A stretch of DNA of 64,000 bases. Source: Plasmodiophora brassicae. Its lineage: Eukaryota; Endomyxa; Phytomyxea; Plasmodiophorida; Plasmodiophoridae. Below, piece after piece: positions 52,201 to 63,406 of the stretch. The stretch is taken from contig JASFAU010000010.1 in assembly GCA_039704465.1 (NCBI GenBank), positions 62,001 to 126,000 on the forward strand, given 5' to 3'. How positions within the stretch are numbered: the first letter of the stretch is position 1; each line of letters starts with the position of its first letter. A program made the translations under genes and the position numbers. Below the pieces are notes generated by a model, which was not told the DNA's origin, searched no databases, and saw nothing but the letters and a program-made list of their open reading frames with translations.

Positions 52201-52686
52201 GCTCCTTTCGTTTCGCCAACGGCTGTTCCCCGCCAGAGTCGTGCCAGTGATCCCGCGGTACGAGGAGGTACCTCGTCGGCCTCATCGATACTCGATTTCT
52301 CCTCCTTATCGTTGCCTGTAATGGCGGTGGCGCTGGTCGCACTACTGGCCATTATCATCATGGCCGTCGTCGTGTGTTGCCGATATCGGTCACGACCGTC
52401 CGCCAATCATCATCGCGGCCCGACAAACCTCCTCCTGATTCCGTCAATGGTCCCGGTGCAATCGGGTCCAGTACTGGGAGGGCCATCATTGTCGTTCACA
52501 TCGTCGAGCTCGCATGGCGCACAGTATGTGTACAATCCGTCAAGCTCGGTCGAACTGGCGGCACTGCCCGAGCGGACCGCTGCCAAGATGGGACGACGAC
52601 GTCTCGTCGCCAGAGATAAGTTTAACCAGGGCGCGCACACGTTCGCAGACTCAACCGATAGCGACATGGGCACCTTGCCTTCATGA
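49265..52686 (+). CDS. Membrane-anchored protein with two GH18 (chitinase-like) domains
   Basis: Exons 49265-49784, 49835-51091, 51178-51397 and 51459-52686 give 1074 aa. After a signal peptide (LSALLVYAVALGATPTLT) come two full TIM-barrel GH18 domains (about residues 40-440 and 480-880). Each has VIGF/VIGRY..NYK, a first-half strand and a late YISAKSLGGASFTDL or YVKSMALGGFAIDDLDGD. A Ser/Thr/Pro stalk, one membrane helix (LPVMAVALVALLAIIIMAVV) and a basic cytosolic tail follow. The DGxDxDxE motif is altered: DGIELRWD in domain 1 and DGLNIKWE in domain 2. Hydrolysis is therefore unlikely; a chitin-binding receptor or scaffold is more plausible. Both motifs are split by introns at equivalent places, showing internal duplication. 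Confidence 0.85.
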
Positions 52687-52947
52687 ACTATTCATATACT
52701 CGCATTGTCTCGATGCTGTGGCAAGTCGATCCACAGAGCGGCAGTCGGGCCCAGCTGTTGCACGACACGAGGACTTCGCCACATTGCGTTCCATCATATC
52801 CTGGCGCCTGGCGACGAACGCCTTGCCCAGAAGGATGGGCGTCTCCACGCGTACGATCAAGGAACGGCGACTGCGAGCTGAGCACGCCCTACGCGCCGCT
52901 TTCCATCGATACCAAACACTCGGCGGCGTTAACGAAGCAGTATTGAT

Positions 52948-53405
52948 CCTGTCCAAGTGGGATGCGAAGAACAACTTTCGCACGGAGGTGTACGATTCGG
53001 GGTCGGTGGACGGTCTGAGCATTCCTGGGTTCATCGCCAGCACACACTGGCGGACGGATGATTCCCTTGAAGATAACCTGGACCGCTTCGTCAGGTACCG
53101 CACGACGCGATGGTACTCGTGGGCGCGAATACACCAGCCGGGTTCGGATGTCTTCCGCGGTCCCGGGCAGACATCCGAACCTGGCTGGAGATAGTCGAGA
53201 GGATGGCAGTAGCCGGGGAAGCACGGGTGATTGACTGGGCGAGTACCATCGCGTCGGCCAAGCGGGCCAGGTCATCATCAAGTGAATGATCCGTTCGCCA
53301 ATGTGAGCTGGCGATGCGCCCCGGAATGCTCAGACCGTCCACCGACCCCGAATCGTACACCTCCACACGAAAGTTGTTCTTTGCGTCCCATTTGGACAGG
53401 ACCAG
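52948..53405. repeat. Inverted repeat of an unknown coding fragment
   Basis: About 52948-53085 (plus) and 53262-53405 (minus) both encode LSKWDAKNNFR.EVYDSGSVDG then IAS.HWRTD.SL, facing each other. Frames beyond the repeats do not continue convincingly. The rest of 52687-53785 holds no clear gene. Confidence 0.65.
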
Positions 53406-53785
53406 AACGACGATTGTCTCCACAACACGGAATAACCGACTGAGGTCGGCGTCCGCGGACGGTTTGTTGCTGTCATCCTGCCAAACCACCACCGGTAACG
53501 TTTGCCGCGCGCCGCGCGTACGCGTTCCAGTCGTAACATGGCAAAGTAACGCTGCGGCGTGGACTCTGGCTTGGCACCGCGGGTGCGTCACATCGGTGAC
53601 AATCTTTACACACGCGAGCGATTGCCGTCTTGGCGGTCACGTTCATGAAAGGCGCCTGTGCGTAGCGCGCATGAATACAGCGGCAGTCATTGCATGACGA
53701 TCGTGATTGGGTCCCCGATCGACGGTCGATGACGTCATAGTCGCGACGAGACAAGGCACGCGAACAAGTTTCGTTGACGATCGTG

Positions 53786-54469
53786 ATGATGCGCGCTTGC
53801 GTTGTCGTTGCCCTTCTGGCGGCCATGAACGCGTACGGGCAGACGACGACGTCGTCGTTCTACGGGAGCCTGACCAGTGCCGGCGTATCGGACAATGGCC
53901 TCTGTGGGCCATTCTTCGGCTCCAAGGGTTGCCCAGCGGGCCAGTCCTGCTCCCAGGTCTGTTTCGGTTCCTGCGGTGGGTCGCGATAACGCTAACACCT
54001 GTCGGTACAGTACGGCTTCTGTGGAGACAGCTGTGACCCAACGTATTCGGGATGGACAGGACCGTTTCTGGACCCGAACCCGTCCCCTGGCACCTGCACG
54101 TCATCCCAGGACAACCAGTGCAATCCGGATTTCACCACGTGCTGCGATGACGTCAGCCAGGATTGCGCGTACGCGTCCAACGAGTACCCGTCGCCGTGCA
54201 CGTCGCCGCCGGTCAACTTCAACGATGCAACCCATACCTGCAATGGCGCGCCTGTGAAGAGCGGTGCTGGTGCTGGTGGAGGCGTCGGCGTTACCCGAGG
54301 GCCTGGCGGTACCGTCGTTCCTCGTGCTACTAGCCGCCCAACACCTGCGCCCACGCCCATCTCGTTGCCGAACCTGTCAACGGCCAGCGGCTTGCAGCAA
54401 AGCGTCATCTTCACTGCCGTGCTCGCTGCTATTTCGTTCGCATTCGCGCTCTACGTGCAGCGACAGTGA
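53786..54469 (+). CDS. Membrane-anchored chitin-binding protein (hevein/CBM18-like)
   Basis: Two exons, 53786-53956 and 54011-54469, with a 54-bp phase-0 intron inside the domain; 209 aa. Signal peptide (CVVVALLAAMNAYG), then a type-1 chitin-binding domain: LCGPFFGSKGCPAGQSCSQ joined to YGFCGDSCDPTYSG, with the hevein Cys spacing and the aromatic YGFCG site. A second Cys-rich stretch (TCTSSQDNQCNPDFTTCCDD) follows, then a Gly/Pro-rich linker and a C-terminal helix (VIFTAVLAAISFAFALYV). Skipping the intron gives a premature stop, so splicing is required. Likely binds chitin at the cell surface, as its GH18 neighbour may. Confidence 0.8.
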
Positions 54470-54558
54470 TACATACGGATGACAACGGGCGCTCCCCCCT
54501 TTATCAGTAGACAGATTTAAATCTTGTGGGAAACGTCTCTGGTACGCAGGGCTGGCGA

Positions 54559-55365
54559 CTAGTTACTGTCGGAGGCCACGGCATCATGATGGGCGGGAAA
54601 GAACACTGAGGCAACATCGTCCTCATTACGAAACAGGGCCGTCTCGTACGGCGTCAGGCCATCGTTGTTTTTACGGCGGGCATAGTCGTTGCCAAAGTAG
54701 CCCAGCAGGAACTTGGCGACGTTGACGTTGGCCACCAGATGCATGGGGTTGTTGGAGTTGCCGTCCATCACGAAGACGTCGAACTCTGTCTGGTTCTGGC
54801 CACAGTCAGCTCGGAGTGTCTGCAGCAGTATGTTGGCAGTATGTTCGTCACAAAGCGGGTTCATCACGGCAAAGTGCAAGGCAGTCTTCCCGTCAGGGCC
54901 AGGTGTGTCACGCGTCTTAATGCAGGACCCCATCTTGAGCAGGTTCACAATGTGGGCGCGCATCATAGGATAGCGCATACAGGTCAGCATGAGCGGGGTC
55001 CAGCCATCAACGTCTTTGACGTCAACAAGGTACGCGTCGTCCTTGTCGTATGCGTCGCACAGAGCTTCGACGACTCGCGCACGTTCCTCAGACGCCATCC
55101 TGATATTCGATCCATGGTCCGTGTCATGAAACAGAGCGTAGTGTAGCGGCGTGCGCCCGTGCGCGTCACGTTCGTTAACAGCCCACGGGTGACCCTCCAG
55201 GTACGACAGGACGTCGCTGGCGTTCTGCATAGTCGTCAGCATCGCGCACATTGGGAACACCTCCGCATTCAGGGGCTCGAACACGTCGGGGAATGCTACG
55301 GCGAACGTCGTGAGCATGGTTGCCATAATGGCCAGCGATACGGTCGTCGGTCCCAGGGTCGTCAT
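54559..55365 (-). CDS. Secreted ankyrin-repeat protein
   Basis: Intronless, 268 aa. Hydrophobic signal-like N-terminus (VSLAIMATMLTTFAVAFPDV) and three to five ankyrin repeats: DAHGRTPLHYALFHDTD, DVDGWTPLMLTCMRYP, DGKTALHFAVMNPLCD and NNDGLTPYETALFR. Ankyrin repeats mediate protein binding. An N-terminal signal on such a protein is unusual and could mean export. Confidence 0.75.
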   Translation of the reverse strand: MTTLGPTTVSLAIMATMLTTFAVAFPDVFEPLNAEVFPMCAMLTTMQNASDVLSYLEGHPWAVNERDAHGRTPLHYALFHDTDHGSNIRMASEERARVVEALCDAYDKDDAYLVDVKDVDGWTPLMLTCMRYPMMRAHIVNLLKMGSCIKTRDTPGPDGKTALHFAVMNPLCDEHTANILLQTLRADCGQNQTEFDVFVMDGNSNNPMHLVANVNVAKFLLGYFGNDYARRKNNDGLTPYETALFRNEDDVASVFFPAHHDAVASDSN

Positions 55366-55807
55366 CGCGCCTCCTGATCAGGTATGATTATGGGCAGAGA
55401 GGCTGGCGCCGACCGACCCCCGGGCGACCGTCCGGCAGACCAGGCGCGCAGTTTTGCATGACTGACCCTGCGTCACGTCAGACCAAAAATATCCCGCTGC
55501 TGGTCGCGCAGAATCGCCGCTGCGGCACGCCTCCAGTCACCGCCCGATCGCCGCACCCGGTTGAACCCGGGTCTAATCCCGGACGCAGGCAGGCGGGCCT
55601 CGTGTGCACGCTCGTATACGAACCACGAAACGTCGATACAGGAACGTTCAGCGCATCGGATCCGTCAGCACGGTCCACCGGCGGGCATCGCTCTGCGGCA
55701 TCTCGTCGCAGGATCCGGAACGGGTGTTTGAGGTCAGCAACGCCAATGCCATGTCGGGTCCAGGCACGAATCAATGATCAGTCCAAAATCGTGGTTGGCA
55801 CTTGGCG
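55366..55807. other. Intergenic, divergent ankyrin genes
   Basis: Between two divergently read ankyrin-type genes. No exon or RNA gene recognised. Confidence 0.45.
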
Positions 55808-56473
55808 ATGCGTGAGGCGCAACGTGCCGCCGACGATCGGGTCGCGGATGCCGAGGACGACCAGTCGTCGTCGAGCGGCGAGTTCTTCACGCCCGTGTCG
55901 TCGCCAACAGGGGCGGCCGTGCCGCTGCTGCCTGCGCCCTTGGGTACGGATTGTTCTGCGTCCGCGATCGCGCTGGCCGGGCATGCGCGCCTGACGCTGC
56001 TGCGCCGACAGAGATTCAGTCGCTGTGGCATCTGCACACGTCGAAGGCGTTCGACGCGATACAGCAATCGCTACGCGACGGCGTCGATCCGGATAGCCGG
56101 GACGCGACCGGCCACACGCTGCTCGTCGTGGCTGCCCAGAACGGCAATCGGCGCCTGGTACGGGAATCGGTCGTTTGTCGGGGAACGATCGCACCAACAA
56201 CCCCTCGCGGCAGGTGAAGCTGGCGCTCAGGTACGGCGCCGACATCAATCGACAAAACGTACGCGCGGCAATAGCGCTCGCCGATGTGGACTGGCACGAT
56301 GACCGTTGACGATGCGACCTCGTGTGCAGGATGCGGGCAACACGGCGCTGCATTACTGTTTCGCGTTCCGCTTCTATCCGCTCGGCGAGTACCTGATCGG
56401 CAAGGGCGCCGACGACACGCTGCGCAACGCCCTCGGGTGCACCTGCTACGACGGGCTGACGCCGGCTGTATAA
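55808..56473 (+). CDS. Small ankyrin-repeat protein
   Basis: Exons 55808-55943, 56012-56157, 56214-56258 and 56330-56473 give 156 aa. An acidic, Ser-rich N-terminus precedes ankyrin units: KAFDAIQQSLRDGVDPDSRD, ATGHTLLVVAAQNGNRRLVK, LALRYGADINRQN and DAGNTALHYCFAFRFYPLGE, ending LIGKGADDTLRNALG. Length and layout resemble short ankyrin-only proteins. No signal peptide, unlike its divergent neighbour. Confidence 0.75.
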
Positions 56474-56477
56474 AGGT

Positions 56478-56984
56478 TCACATGACGCGGCAGGTCTGCG
56501 TGGCCTGCGCGACGATCGAGTTCGGGCGCGCACACTGATGGTCGTCCGGGAACCGGTGCCTGACGCAGACGCGCTTGCCGCAGGCCGCGCAGTCGAACGT
56601 CATCGCCTGCGCCTTGCAGGCCGACACGGAGCAGGCCTGGCGCCGGGCCGTCGAGGCGACGCTGGCGCGGTGCCGATCGCACCCCCGGATGCGCAGGTGC
56701 TCGTTGACGATCGCGTCCGCCTGCTGCCCATCGTACACGTGGAACGACTCGGCGCAGATCGGGCACTGGATCACGATCCGCGATTGCCGCGCCGGCGTGC
56801 GGCACCGGTGCGCCTCGTACGTGCGGTGCTGGAGGCAGAACCACTGCACCGACCGTGTCAGGGGCTGCACACGACGCGCGGCACGCCCACGCACCTGGTG
56901 GCACCCATCGCACCGGAACGGCACGTAGTCCTGCTGACGGCACGACGCGTGCGAGCAGTGCGCGCCGACGTTGACGAACTCCAT
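56478..56984 (-). CDS. AN1-type zinc-finger protein (ZFAND2-like)
   Basis: Two exons, 56984-56895 and 56843-56478, 51-bp intron; 151 aa. First AN1 finger: CSHASCRQQDYVPFRCDGCH, then across the splice site WFCLQHRTYEAHRC. Second: CSVSACKAQAMTFDCAACGK then CVRHRFPDDHQC. Two AN1 fingers and small size match ZFAND2A/AIRAP-type stress factors that bind proteasome/p97. It is convergent with the ankyrin gene; stop codons are only 4 bp apart. All zinc ligands appear present. Confidence 0.85.
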   Translation of the reverse strand: MEFVNVGAHCSHASCRQQDYVPFRCDGCHQVRGRAARRVQPLTRSVQWFCLQHRTYEAHRCRTPARQSRIVIQCPICAESFHVYDGQQADAIVNEHLRIRGCDRHRASVASTARRQACSVSACKAQAMTFDCAACGKRVCVRHRFPDDHQCARPNSIVAQATQTCRVM

Positions 56985-57134
56985 GCCGCATCAATTCCGG
57001 GTGACGCCGCAGAGGTGGGGCGGACCCAGCGCGTTCGAGAACGGCGGCAACGGGGCAGGTTGCGCACACAGCAGGCCGCCCCTGCTGGGTGCGTCGCCCG
57101 GGCAGACAGTCGGCCTGCGGACCGGGAGGTCGCG

Positions 57135-58050
57135 ATGGCGGTGATCGGGAGGGCGACCGTCGTCATGATGATCTGGGCGGTGGCGGCGTTGCTGCCGCGG
57201 GCGGCGCTCGGTGATTACTACACGTCCGTGTCGAAGGATCAGAGCTGCGGCGCGTACACCGACCTGAACGGCATCAACTACCTGCGGTGCGGGTGCGGCG
57301 CGGGCATGCCGCCGTTCGCGAACAACGGCCTGAAGAAGGACGACCAGCTCGAGATCTGCGTGGCCCTGTACCTGTCGGACGGGACGCACGCGCCCGAGCA
57401 GATGGTCGCCGGGTCCGCGTACTACATGCAATTCTCGCCGCTCGTCGACGAGCTCACCGCCCTGTCCATCGTCAACGGGTCCAACTTCCTGACCAGCGCG
57501 TTCGGCCAGGCGTTCCCGGGCCAGGCGCCGGGCCAGAACACGCACGTCGCGGTGAACATTTCGGTCCAGGTAGGCCCGTCGTTCCCGTCCGCGCCGAACC
57601 ACGCCCTGGGGTACGCGCCCGTCGACGACAAGCGATGGCAGGTGCACGCCGGCATTACGCGTGCCGTCCCGTACTTCACGATCATCATCACGCTGCAGGG
57701 CGGGCAGGTCACCGACGTGTCCTGGGACGACCAGTGCGCCGGGTGCATGGCCCAGACGGATACGTGCCAGTCAGGTGCGCGCGCCTGCGTTGTGTGCAGG
57801 GCGGGTCTGGGGATCGGGCTGATCTCCGTCGATGGCAGGCTTCTGTACCGTGGATGCCAGCCAGTGCGGCTCGGCGTTCAACTGCGACCCGACGATCTAC
57901 GTGGGCTGGGCCGGCACCGACAAGAACGGGCAGATGCTGACCAGCTCCGATATCGTCCCTTCGCAGTTCATCAAGTACAGCATACCGTCGTTCTGGAACA
58001 ACATCGCGTCGTACGGCGGCGGCCTACAAGAGAATAACACACCGTTCTAA
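57135..58050 (+). CDS. Cys-containing secreted protein, unknown family
   Basis: Exons 57135-57774 and 57839-58050, 64-bp intron; 283 aa. Signal peptide TVVMMIWAVAALLPRAALG then SKDQSCGAYTDLNG, CGCGAGMPPF, DDQLEICVALYLSD, SWDDQCAGCMAQTDTCQSG and CTVDASQCGSAFNCDPTIYV. The even Cys content suggests disulphides. The end (SFWNNIASYGGGLQENNTPF) lacks an anchor. No domain recognised. Confidence 0.65.
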
Positions 58051-58164
58051 TTGTAAAGTACGAGTACGATCAGGAAAGCGGGCAGCAGGCAGCCGGTGCC
58101 CGTCGAACGTAGATACATAGAATACATATGGGTAGGTGCATTGTATGGATCAGGGATTAGGTTG

Positions 58165-59575
58165 TCAAGCGGTCTCGGATGCGGGCGACCGCGGCTTCTT
58201 GTCGACATAGTCGTGCCTTCTCCAGGCGACCATGTTCAGGAGCCGCCGCCAGCCGGCTTGGACAGATGCCATTGGCAATTGCGTCAAGGGTCGCTGCTTG
58301 GGAAGCAGCAGCGGCGTCCTCGATTTGCCCTGCTTCATGAAGACGAACCTATATAGGCGGGCGGGAGCGTCAGGACACGCGGTGACCGACGACGATGCGG
58401 TCTGGCGTGCGCCGTACCAGGAGAACCCGGCCATGGCGATTAGAATACCCATGGCGTTGCTGAAGGACACAGGCGTCCTGAACAGGACGATGCTGATGAC
58501 GATGATGGACATTCGTTTGCCCACGTTGGCGACTTGATGACCGAGTACGCTCACCTGCATGGACGTGGATGGACCCGTTCAGACCGCGACGTGTGGCCGC
58601 CCCGGTCCCCCTCCCCGATTACCTTGGTGAGCGTCAGCAGCGACCCGATCGTTGCCGCGTAGTGGCACATCAAACTGATGCCAAGGAGCACGACCGGGTA
58701 CTCCACGAGCGACGGCGCTCTAGGCTGCAGAGTGTCCAGCCCTGCCGGTCGACCGACGGGTGACGCCGGCACGAACGAACTCATGAACGCCGCCGCCTGT
58801 GCAGTACGACAAGGTCAGTGTGTGTGCGGTCACCGACAGACGCTCGCGGCCGGCGTTCCTCGTATACGGTGGCAGGAGGGACAACGATCACCATGGCGGA
58901 CAGCGTCGTGAAGAAATGGAACACGAACGGGTCGCAGTTCAGCGTCGCCATGGCCTGCTTGCTGAACATCGACTGGCACACGCCCACCACGCAGGACGAC
59001 ACAGCGGCCAGGAACCCGCGAAGCTCGAAGTGCACCTCGGTGAACGACGACAGCGTGACGCCTGACAAAGCAACACACACACACACACGTCAAGCAGGCT
59101 GGACAGCACACTCCCGGCAAGGGGCCCACAAACCTATCGAGATCGCCAGCAGCGACACCATCTCCTTGAGCGATACGCCGTTCCCGACCGTAACGAAGGT
59201 GATGATGGCGGCGAAGATCGGCGACGAGCTCTTGATCGTGTGTGTTAGCGAGAGCGAGAGCGTGCCGTAGGAGACGAACGTCATGGCTTTCGAGACGGCA
59301 TGGGCGGCGCCGACCGTGGCGGCCGCCCGGATCACCTGGAAGTTGAACATGGACGCCCACAGCGTCTGCAGCGAGCTGCGCCTGGCGACGACGACGAAAT
59401 CGCAGACGAGGCCGACGGCCAGGTGCGCGATCGTCAGCGTCATCGGCAGGGCGAACGACTTCATCAGGCGCTTGTTGACGAGCGTGCCGCAGATGGACGA
59501 CACGATCCAGACGGCGACGATGCCCGGGACGACGGCGCCATCCGCCTTGCCGCGCGCGTTGCTGTGGTGCAACAT
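58165..59575 (-). CDS. TPT/SLC35-type sugar-phosphate or nucleotide-sugar transporter
   Basis: Multi-exon minus-strand gene from ATG 59575 to TGA at 58165-58167. Helices in order: IVAVWIVSSICGTLVNKRLM, MTLTIAHLAVGLVCDFVVV, the family segment VSYGTLSLSLTHTIKSSSPI, IFAAIITFVTVGNGVSLKEM, then FELRGFLAAVSSCVVGVCQS, FHFFTTLSAMVIVVPPATV, LLGISLMCHYAATIGSLLTL and MSIIVISIVLFRTPVSFSN with MGILIAMAGFSWYG. N-K-R-L and T-H-T-I-K-S are typical of the TPT family (SLC35E). About four introns; the third exon group boundaries are approximate. Substrate unknown; Golgi or plastid-type location cannot be told. Confidence 0.8.
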
Positions 59576-59792
59576 GGCGGCGGAGCGCGGTTCGCCGTCC
59601 GCGCCCGCCCCGTCTCCGGGATCCGCTGACGGTACACGACGATCCGCTGACCGGCTGCCGCCGCTGAACAGCAGCAGCAGACCCGACAGTTGATGTCTGC
59701 TGCCCCCTGGAGCAACGTATATGACGGCGCCCTAAACACTGCCAATGGGCAGCTTCGGGCAGGAACAATATTAGAAGGGGCGCGTGATGGTT

Positions 59793-61033
59793 TCATTGGG
59801 ATCGTGTCTGTTGCTGGCGTTGCCGTCGCAGGCGGTCGACCTCGTCCCGACTACGGACGGCCTGCTCCAGCGACGTGATCGGGCCATCGACCCTCTTCGC
59901 TTTCTTCTTCCTGGTCTTTTTCCTCTTCTGCGTTACTGTCGGTGCATCCGGCTCCTCCTCCTCTGGGACGTGGCGCTGCTCACTGCCGGCGACCGGGGCG
60001 CCATTGTTCGTTGTGGCGGGAGCCGAGGGCACCTCGTCCATGACGACGTTGTCATCGTCGGACATGTCTGACACGACCGCGGGTTCGTTAGGTGGCGACA
60101 TGGATTCAGGCAGGGTGACGACCAGGACGGGCGCATCGTGTAACGTGGCCAGCGCGCCCATGTGCCCCGTCTCGAGGAGCTTCTGGCGTTTCGCGTCGTC
60201 GTCGGCGGTGGCCTGCTGTATCAACTGCGACATGACCTCGGCGCGATCGCAGGCAACCTGGCCAATCGTTAACGAAGCGATGCACACCACTGAGCCAAAC
60301 AAACACACACCTGGATGCACTCCTCAAGGCGCTTCAGAGGAACGGGCGTCCCGCCCGACTTGGACATGTGGCAGATGTGACGGCGCGTGTTGCACGCGAT
60401 GGTCAGGACGCCACCCGCAATGCGAGCCTCTTTGCCCGAGGGATCAGCGACAACAACGTCGCCAATGACGGCGAACGAACTACAAATAGGAAGGTGGTGG
60501 ATCTGAAGGGCGACAGGAGCGCGTTCCTTCTCGCTGTGTACGACGAGTTCGGTGCCAGTGACGGTAACGGCTCGTCGTCGAAAGTGCCGTAATGAAGACA
60601 GAGCGGCGATGCAGGCGCAGTCTATGACATTACCGCATGAGTCCATGACGATAATGTCGACGCGTAGGGCCCAGACACGCTTGCCAGCGAGAACGCAAAG
60701 TGTTTCGACATCAACGGCGCCAGAATCGCGAATGCATTTCTCGATAATGTTCGATATCGTTGCCGATGCGGTTTTGTCATTTGCGAAGTCGACAAAGAAC
60801 CGAATAGATCCTTCGGTAGGGCGTTCGAGGGGCGGTTCGACGAGTTCCGCGGTGACCCGCGACGATACGCGCGTCCGACCGACCTGGACGAGCGAGTATC
60901 CTCGGGAACCCGGAAAGCTGATCGATACGTTGCGCTGATCGAATGGCCTCCGCCCGTCAATACGTTGAGGGGACGGCAGAGCCAGTGCGGACGAGATGAA
61001 CTCGCGTTCGACAGTAGAGATAACGGTTTCCAT
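59793..61033 (-). CDS. RRP45: Exosome complex subunit RRP45 (EXOSC9)
   Basis: RNase PH-fold ring subunit of the RNA exosome. Exons 61033-60311 and 60257-59793, 53-bp intron; 395 aa. Landmarks: REFISSALALPSPQRIDGRR, VSISFPGSRGYSLVQVGRTR, SIRFFVDFANDKTAS, VLAGKRVWALRVDIIVMDSC, CACIAALSSLRHFRRRAV and PLKRLEECIQ. Exon 2 is an acidic then Lys-rich tail (TQKRKKTRKKKAKRV) that could direct nuclear entry. The length is slightly below animal RRP45. Confidence 0.9.
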
Positions 61034-61357
61034 GTGACCCGGCCAGTGGTTCCCTGTCGGAGTCCGCCACGGACTCCGTGTGCACGCGCCGAGTTTGGCG
61101 TTTCTCAGGTTGCAGGTCGCCAGCCCCTTGGTCGTACTTAACGTTGCAACGTGTATCATGAATCGGACGCGCTTACCAGACTGGCGTCCATTGGGGTTCA
61201 GGTTGGTAACAGGTCGCTTTCGCCCTCGTTAACGACAGAGTCAACCCAACGAACATACTCGTCGTGGGTTCATCCTACAACGCAGATACGCATCCATTGA
61301 ACCGCCGCTTGGATATGGTATGATTGTAACCCCACATGATTGTTCTCGTGGGTTCAT
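61034..61357. other. Intergenic
   Basis: Between the RRP45 start and the GNL1 stop. No gene recognised. Confidence 0.45.
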
Positions 61358-63406
61358 CTATTTGATAGAGGTGTGCCCGTCTGAAAGTAAACACTGGCTG
61401 ATGTCCGGATTGACGCCTGGAGGTGGATGGAAAGCCAGAAGAACACGCCCATCGACAACGTCGGTGAGGATAGCGATGGCGCCACGGTGCGCGTTCGGTC
61501 GCCCCGTGCCTTTAGCGCTCAGCCATCCTTTCTGCAACGCGACACGCTCGCAGATTGAATACGCTGACCAGGGCAACGTCGTGCCATCTGTGGCTGTGGG
61601 CGGGCTCAATCCGTATATGTCGTGCAGCGGTACCTCTATCCGTTCCGCGATAAACTGGACAACCGAGTACGGCTCAGCAACCTGCGCCAGTGGATATAGG
61701 CTAACGAAGGGGTTAGTGCCGGCAGATGTGCGAACGTTCACAGACGCGGTACCCCATAACGATCTGGAGCGCCCTCGGCTCGCCCACGGTCGGGAACACG
61801 AGCCCGGGGCAGTCCATCAGCACCCAGTTCTCGTCCAAGATCATCGTCTGGAAGTGCTTCGTATGCCCTGCCGTCCAGATCAGAACGGGTTTACCGGAAC
61901 GCCGGGAACACGGGTACCTGGCGTCCGCGACGTGCTCACGACATGCTTCCCGATCAGAGCGTTGACCATGCTGCTCTTTCCCGACGATGGCATCCCGACC
62001 TGTGCGCGCATCGTGGACATCACGTTCTGACCGACCTGAAGCTCAATGCACCGCGTATTACCATGCCGATGACGTGGCGTTTACCCACGTCAGGTCTCGT
62101 CTGTGCAGACTCGTCGAGCGTCATCGGTTCGACGACGGCGCCTACACTGTCGAGCGCGATCAGCGACGGTACCGTTTCAGCAGCACTTTGGCCGACACGT
62201 CACGCACGATAACAACGAGGTGCACACGTCGAACAGGCGTCCGCGACCGATCGCCTAGACATTACGCCCCAATGACTACCGGGACCGGGCTAGCCTGGCC
62301 GCGTCTGGCGCATCCAAACCTGAAACGTGCTGCGGAATCGGCGCTTGCCGCCACGTACACGCTCCCTGACGTCGGGTACGGACGTCCCTGCCGTACGATC
62401 AGCGCTGTGGCGTCGCCCGTGTTCCGCCATGTCTTCGTCGGCGCTGGTGTCACTTGCGTCCTCACAGCTATCGTCCTGATCACAAACGCGTCAACGAGGG
62501 CCCCTACAAACGACGCTGCAAGCAACGGAAAGGCACCGGGACGGTGTCGCTCAACTTGCACTCGTCGTCGTCGGTGATTCGTACGACCTGCCTGGACGAG
62601 AACGACACGACCTAAACCAGGGGCATCAGTCGCGAACGACGATGAATGCACCGACACTGGGTTACGCGCAGCATGGGAAAGTTGGCCTCGAAGAACGCCG
62701 TCCATTGCCGAACGAACCGGTCGGGAACCAGATCGCTCTTGTTGAGGACGACGACGACAGGTTTGTGATGCCGATGGACGACGTACCGATACAGACCGAG
62801 GTGGAAAAAGAACATCGGATGGCGAACGTCGCAGACGATACAGATGATGTGCGACGTCTCAATCGTTCGCCACAGCTGGCGCCACACTTCCAGGTTGTGC
62901 TCGAAGAAGTTCAACGCATTGCGGTCGTACGTCGCATCCAGATCCGCCAGCCAACGCCGGAACGCGACCGTCTCGTTCTCGTCCAGTTGCTCCTTCGTCA
63001 TCGAATACGTCCACGGTGGCCGTTCCGGGATGCTGATCGGATGTCGCGCCGTCAGCTCGCGCCACGACAGCCGCGTCCCGTTGGGATCGCGATGCAACGG
63101 CTGCAACGAGGTCAGCTTACGCGCCTCGATCACTGCCCGAGGCTCCCGCTGCACCCAGGTGCGCCTGTTCGCCAAATGTCAGTCACCCGGCCGGGAATCA
63201 GTACAGAGGCACCTCGAGGCGCACCTATCGGCGGCGGCGGGCACGGGGGATTCGCGCCCCAGCGCCGTCGTTGCAGGCGGCGCCTGTTCGGCGTCGGCGT
63301 CGTCGTCGTCGTCATGACCGTGTGCGGCCTGCTGTCGCCTGGCCGCCCGTTTGGCCTTCAGGATCGATTTCTTGGCAGCGCCGCTGATGGGCCTGCGCCG
63401 CGGCAT
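61358..63406 (-). CDS. GNL1: Circularly permuted GTPase GNL1
   Basis: YlqF/YawG-type GTPase. Exon 1 63406-63225 encodes MPRRRPISGAAKKSILKAKR, a basic N-terminus like animal GNL1. Exon 2 from 63164 carries RPPWTYSMTKEQLDENE, FFEHNLEVWRQLWRTIE and G4 VVVLNKSDLVPDRF. Later exons have G1 VGMPSSGKSSMVNALIGKHV, TSRTPGHTKHFQT and G3 LMDCPGLVFP, giving the G4-G1-G3 order of permuted GTPases. The C-terminus (LYPLAQVAEPYSVVQFIAER, AFHPPPGV) matches GNL1 rather than LSG1. Exons between 62160 and 62560 are not fully resolved. G1 is P-S-S-G-K-S instead of the usual P-N-V-G-K-S. Confidence 0.88.

Noticed and set aside
55480..55600. Possible tRNA
   Set aside because: A GGTTGAACCCGGGT stretch recalls a T-arm, but no acceptor, D or anticodon arm can be paired around it.
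59081..59099. CA-repeat as a regulatory element
   Set aside because: It lies within a transporter intron and is a simple microsatellite.
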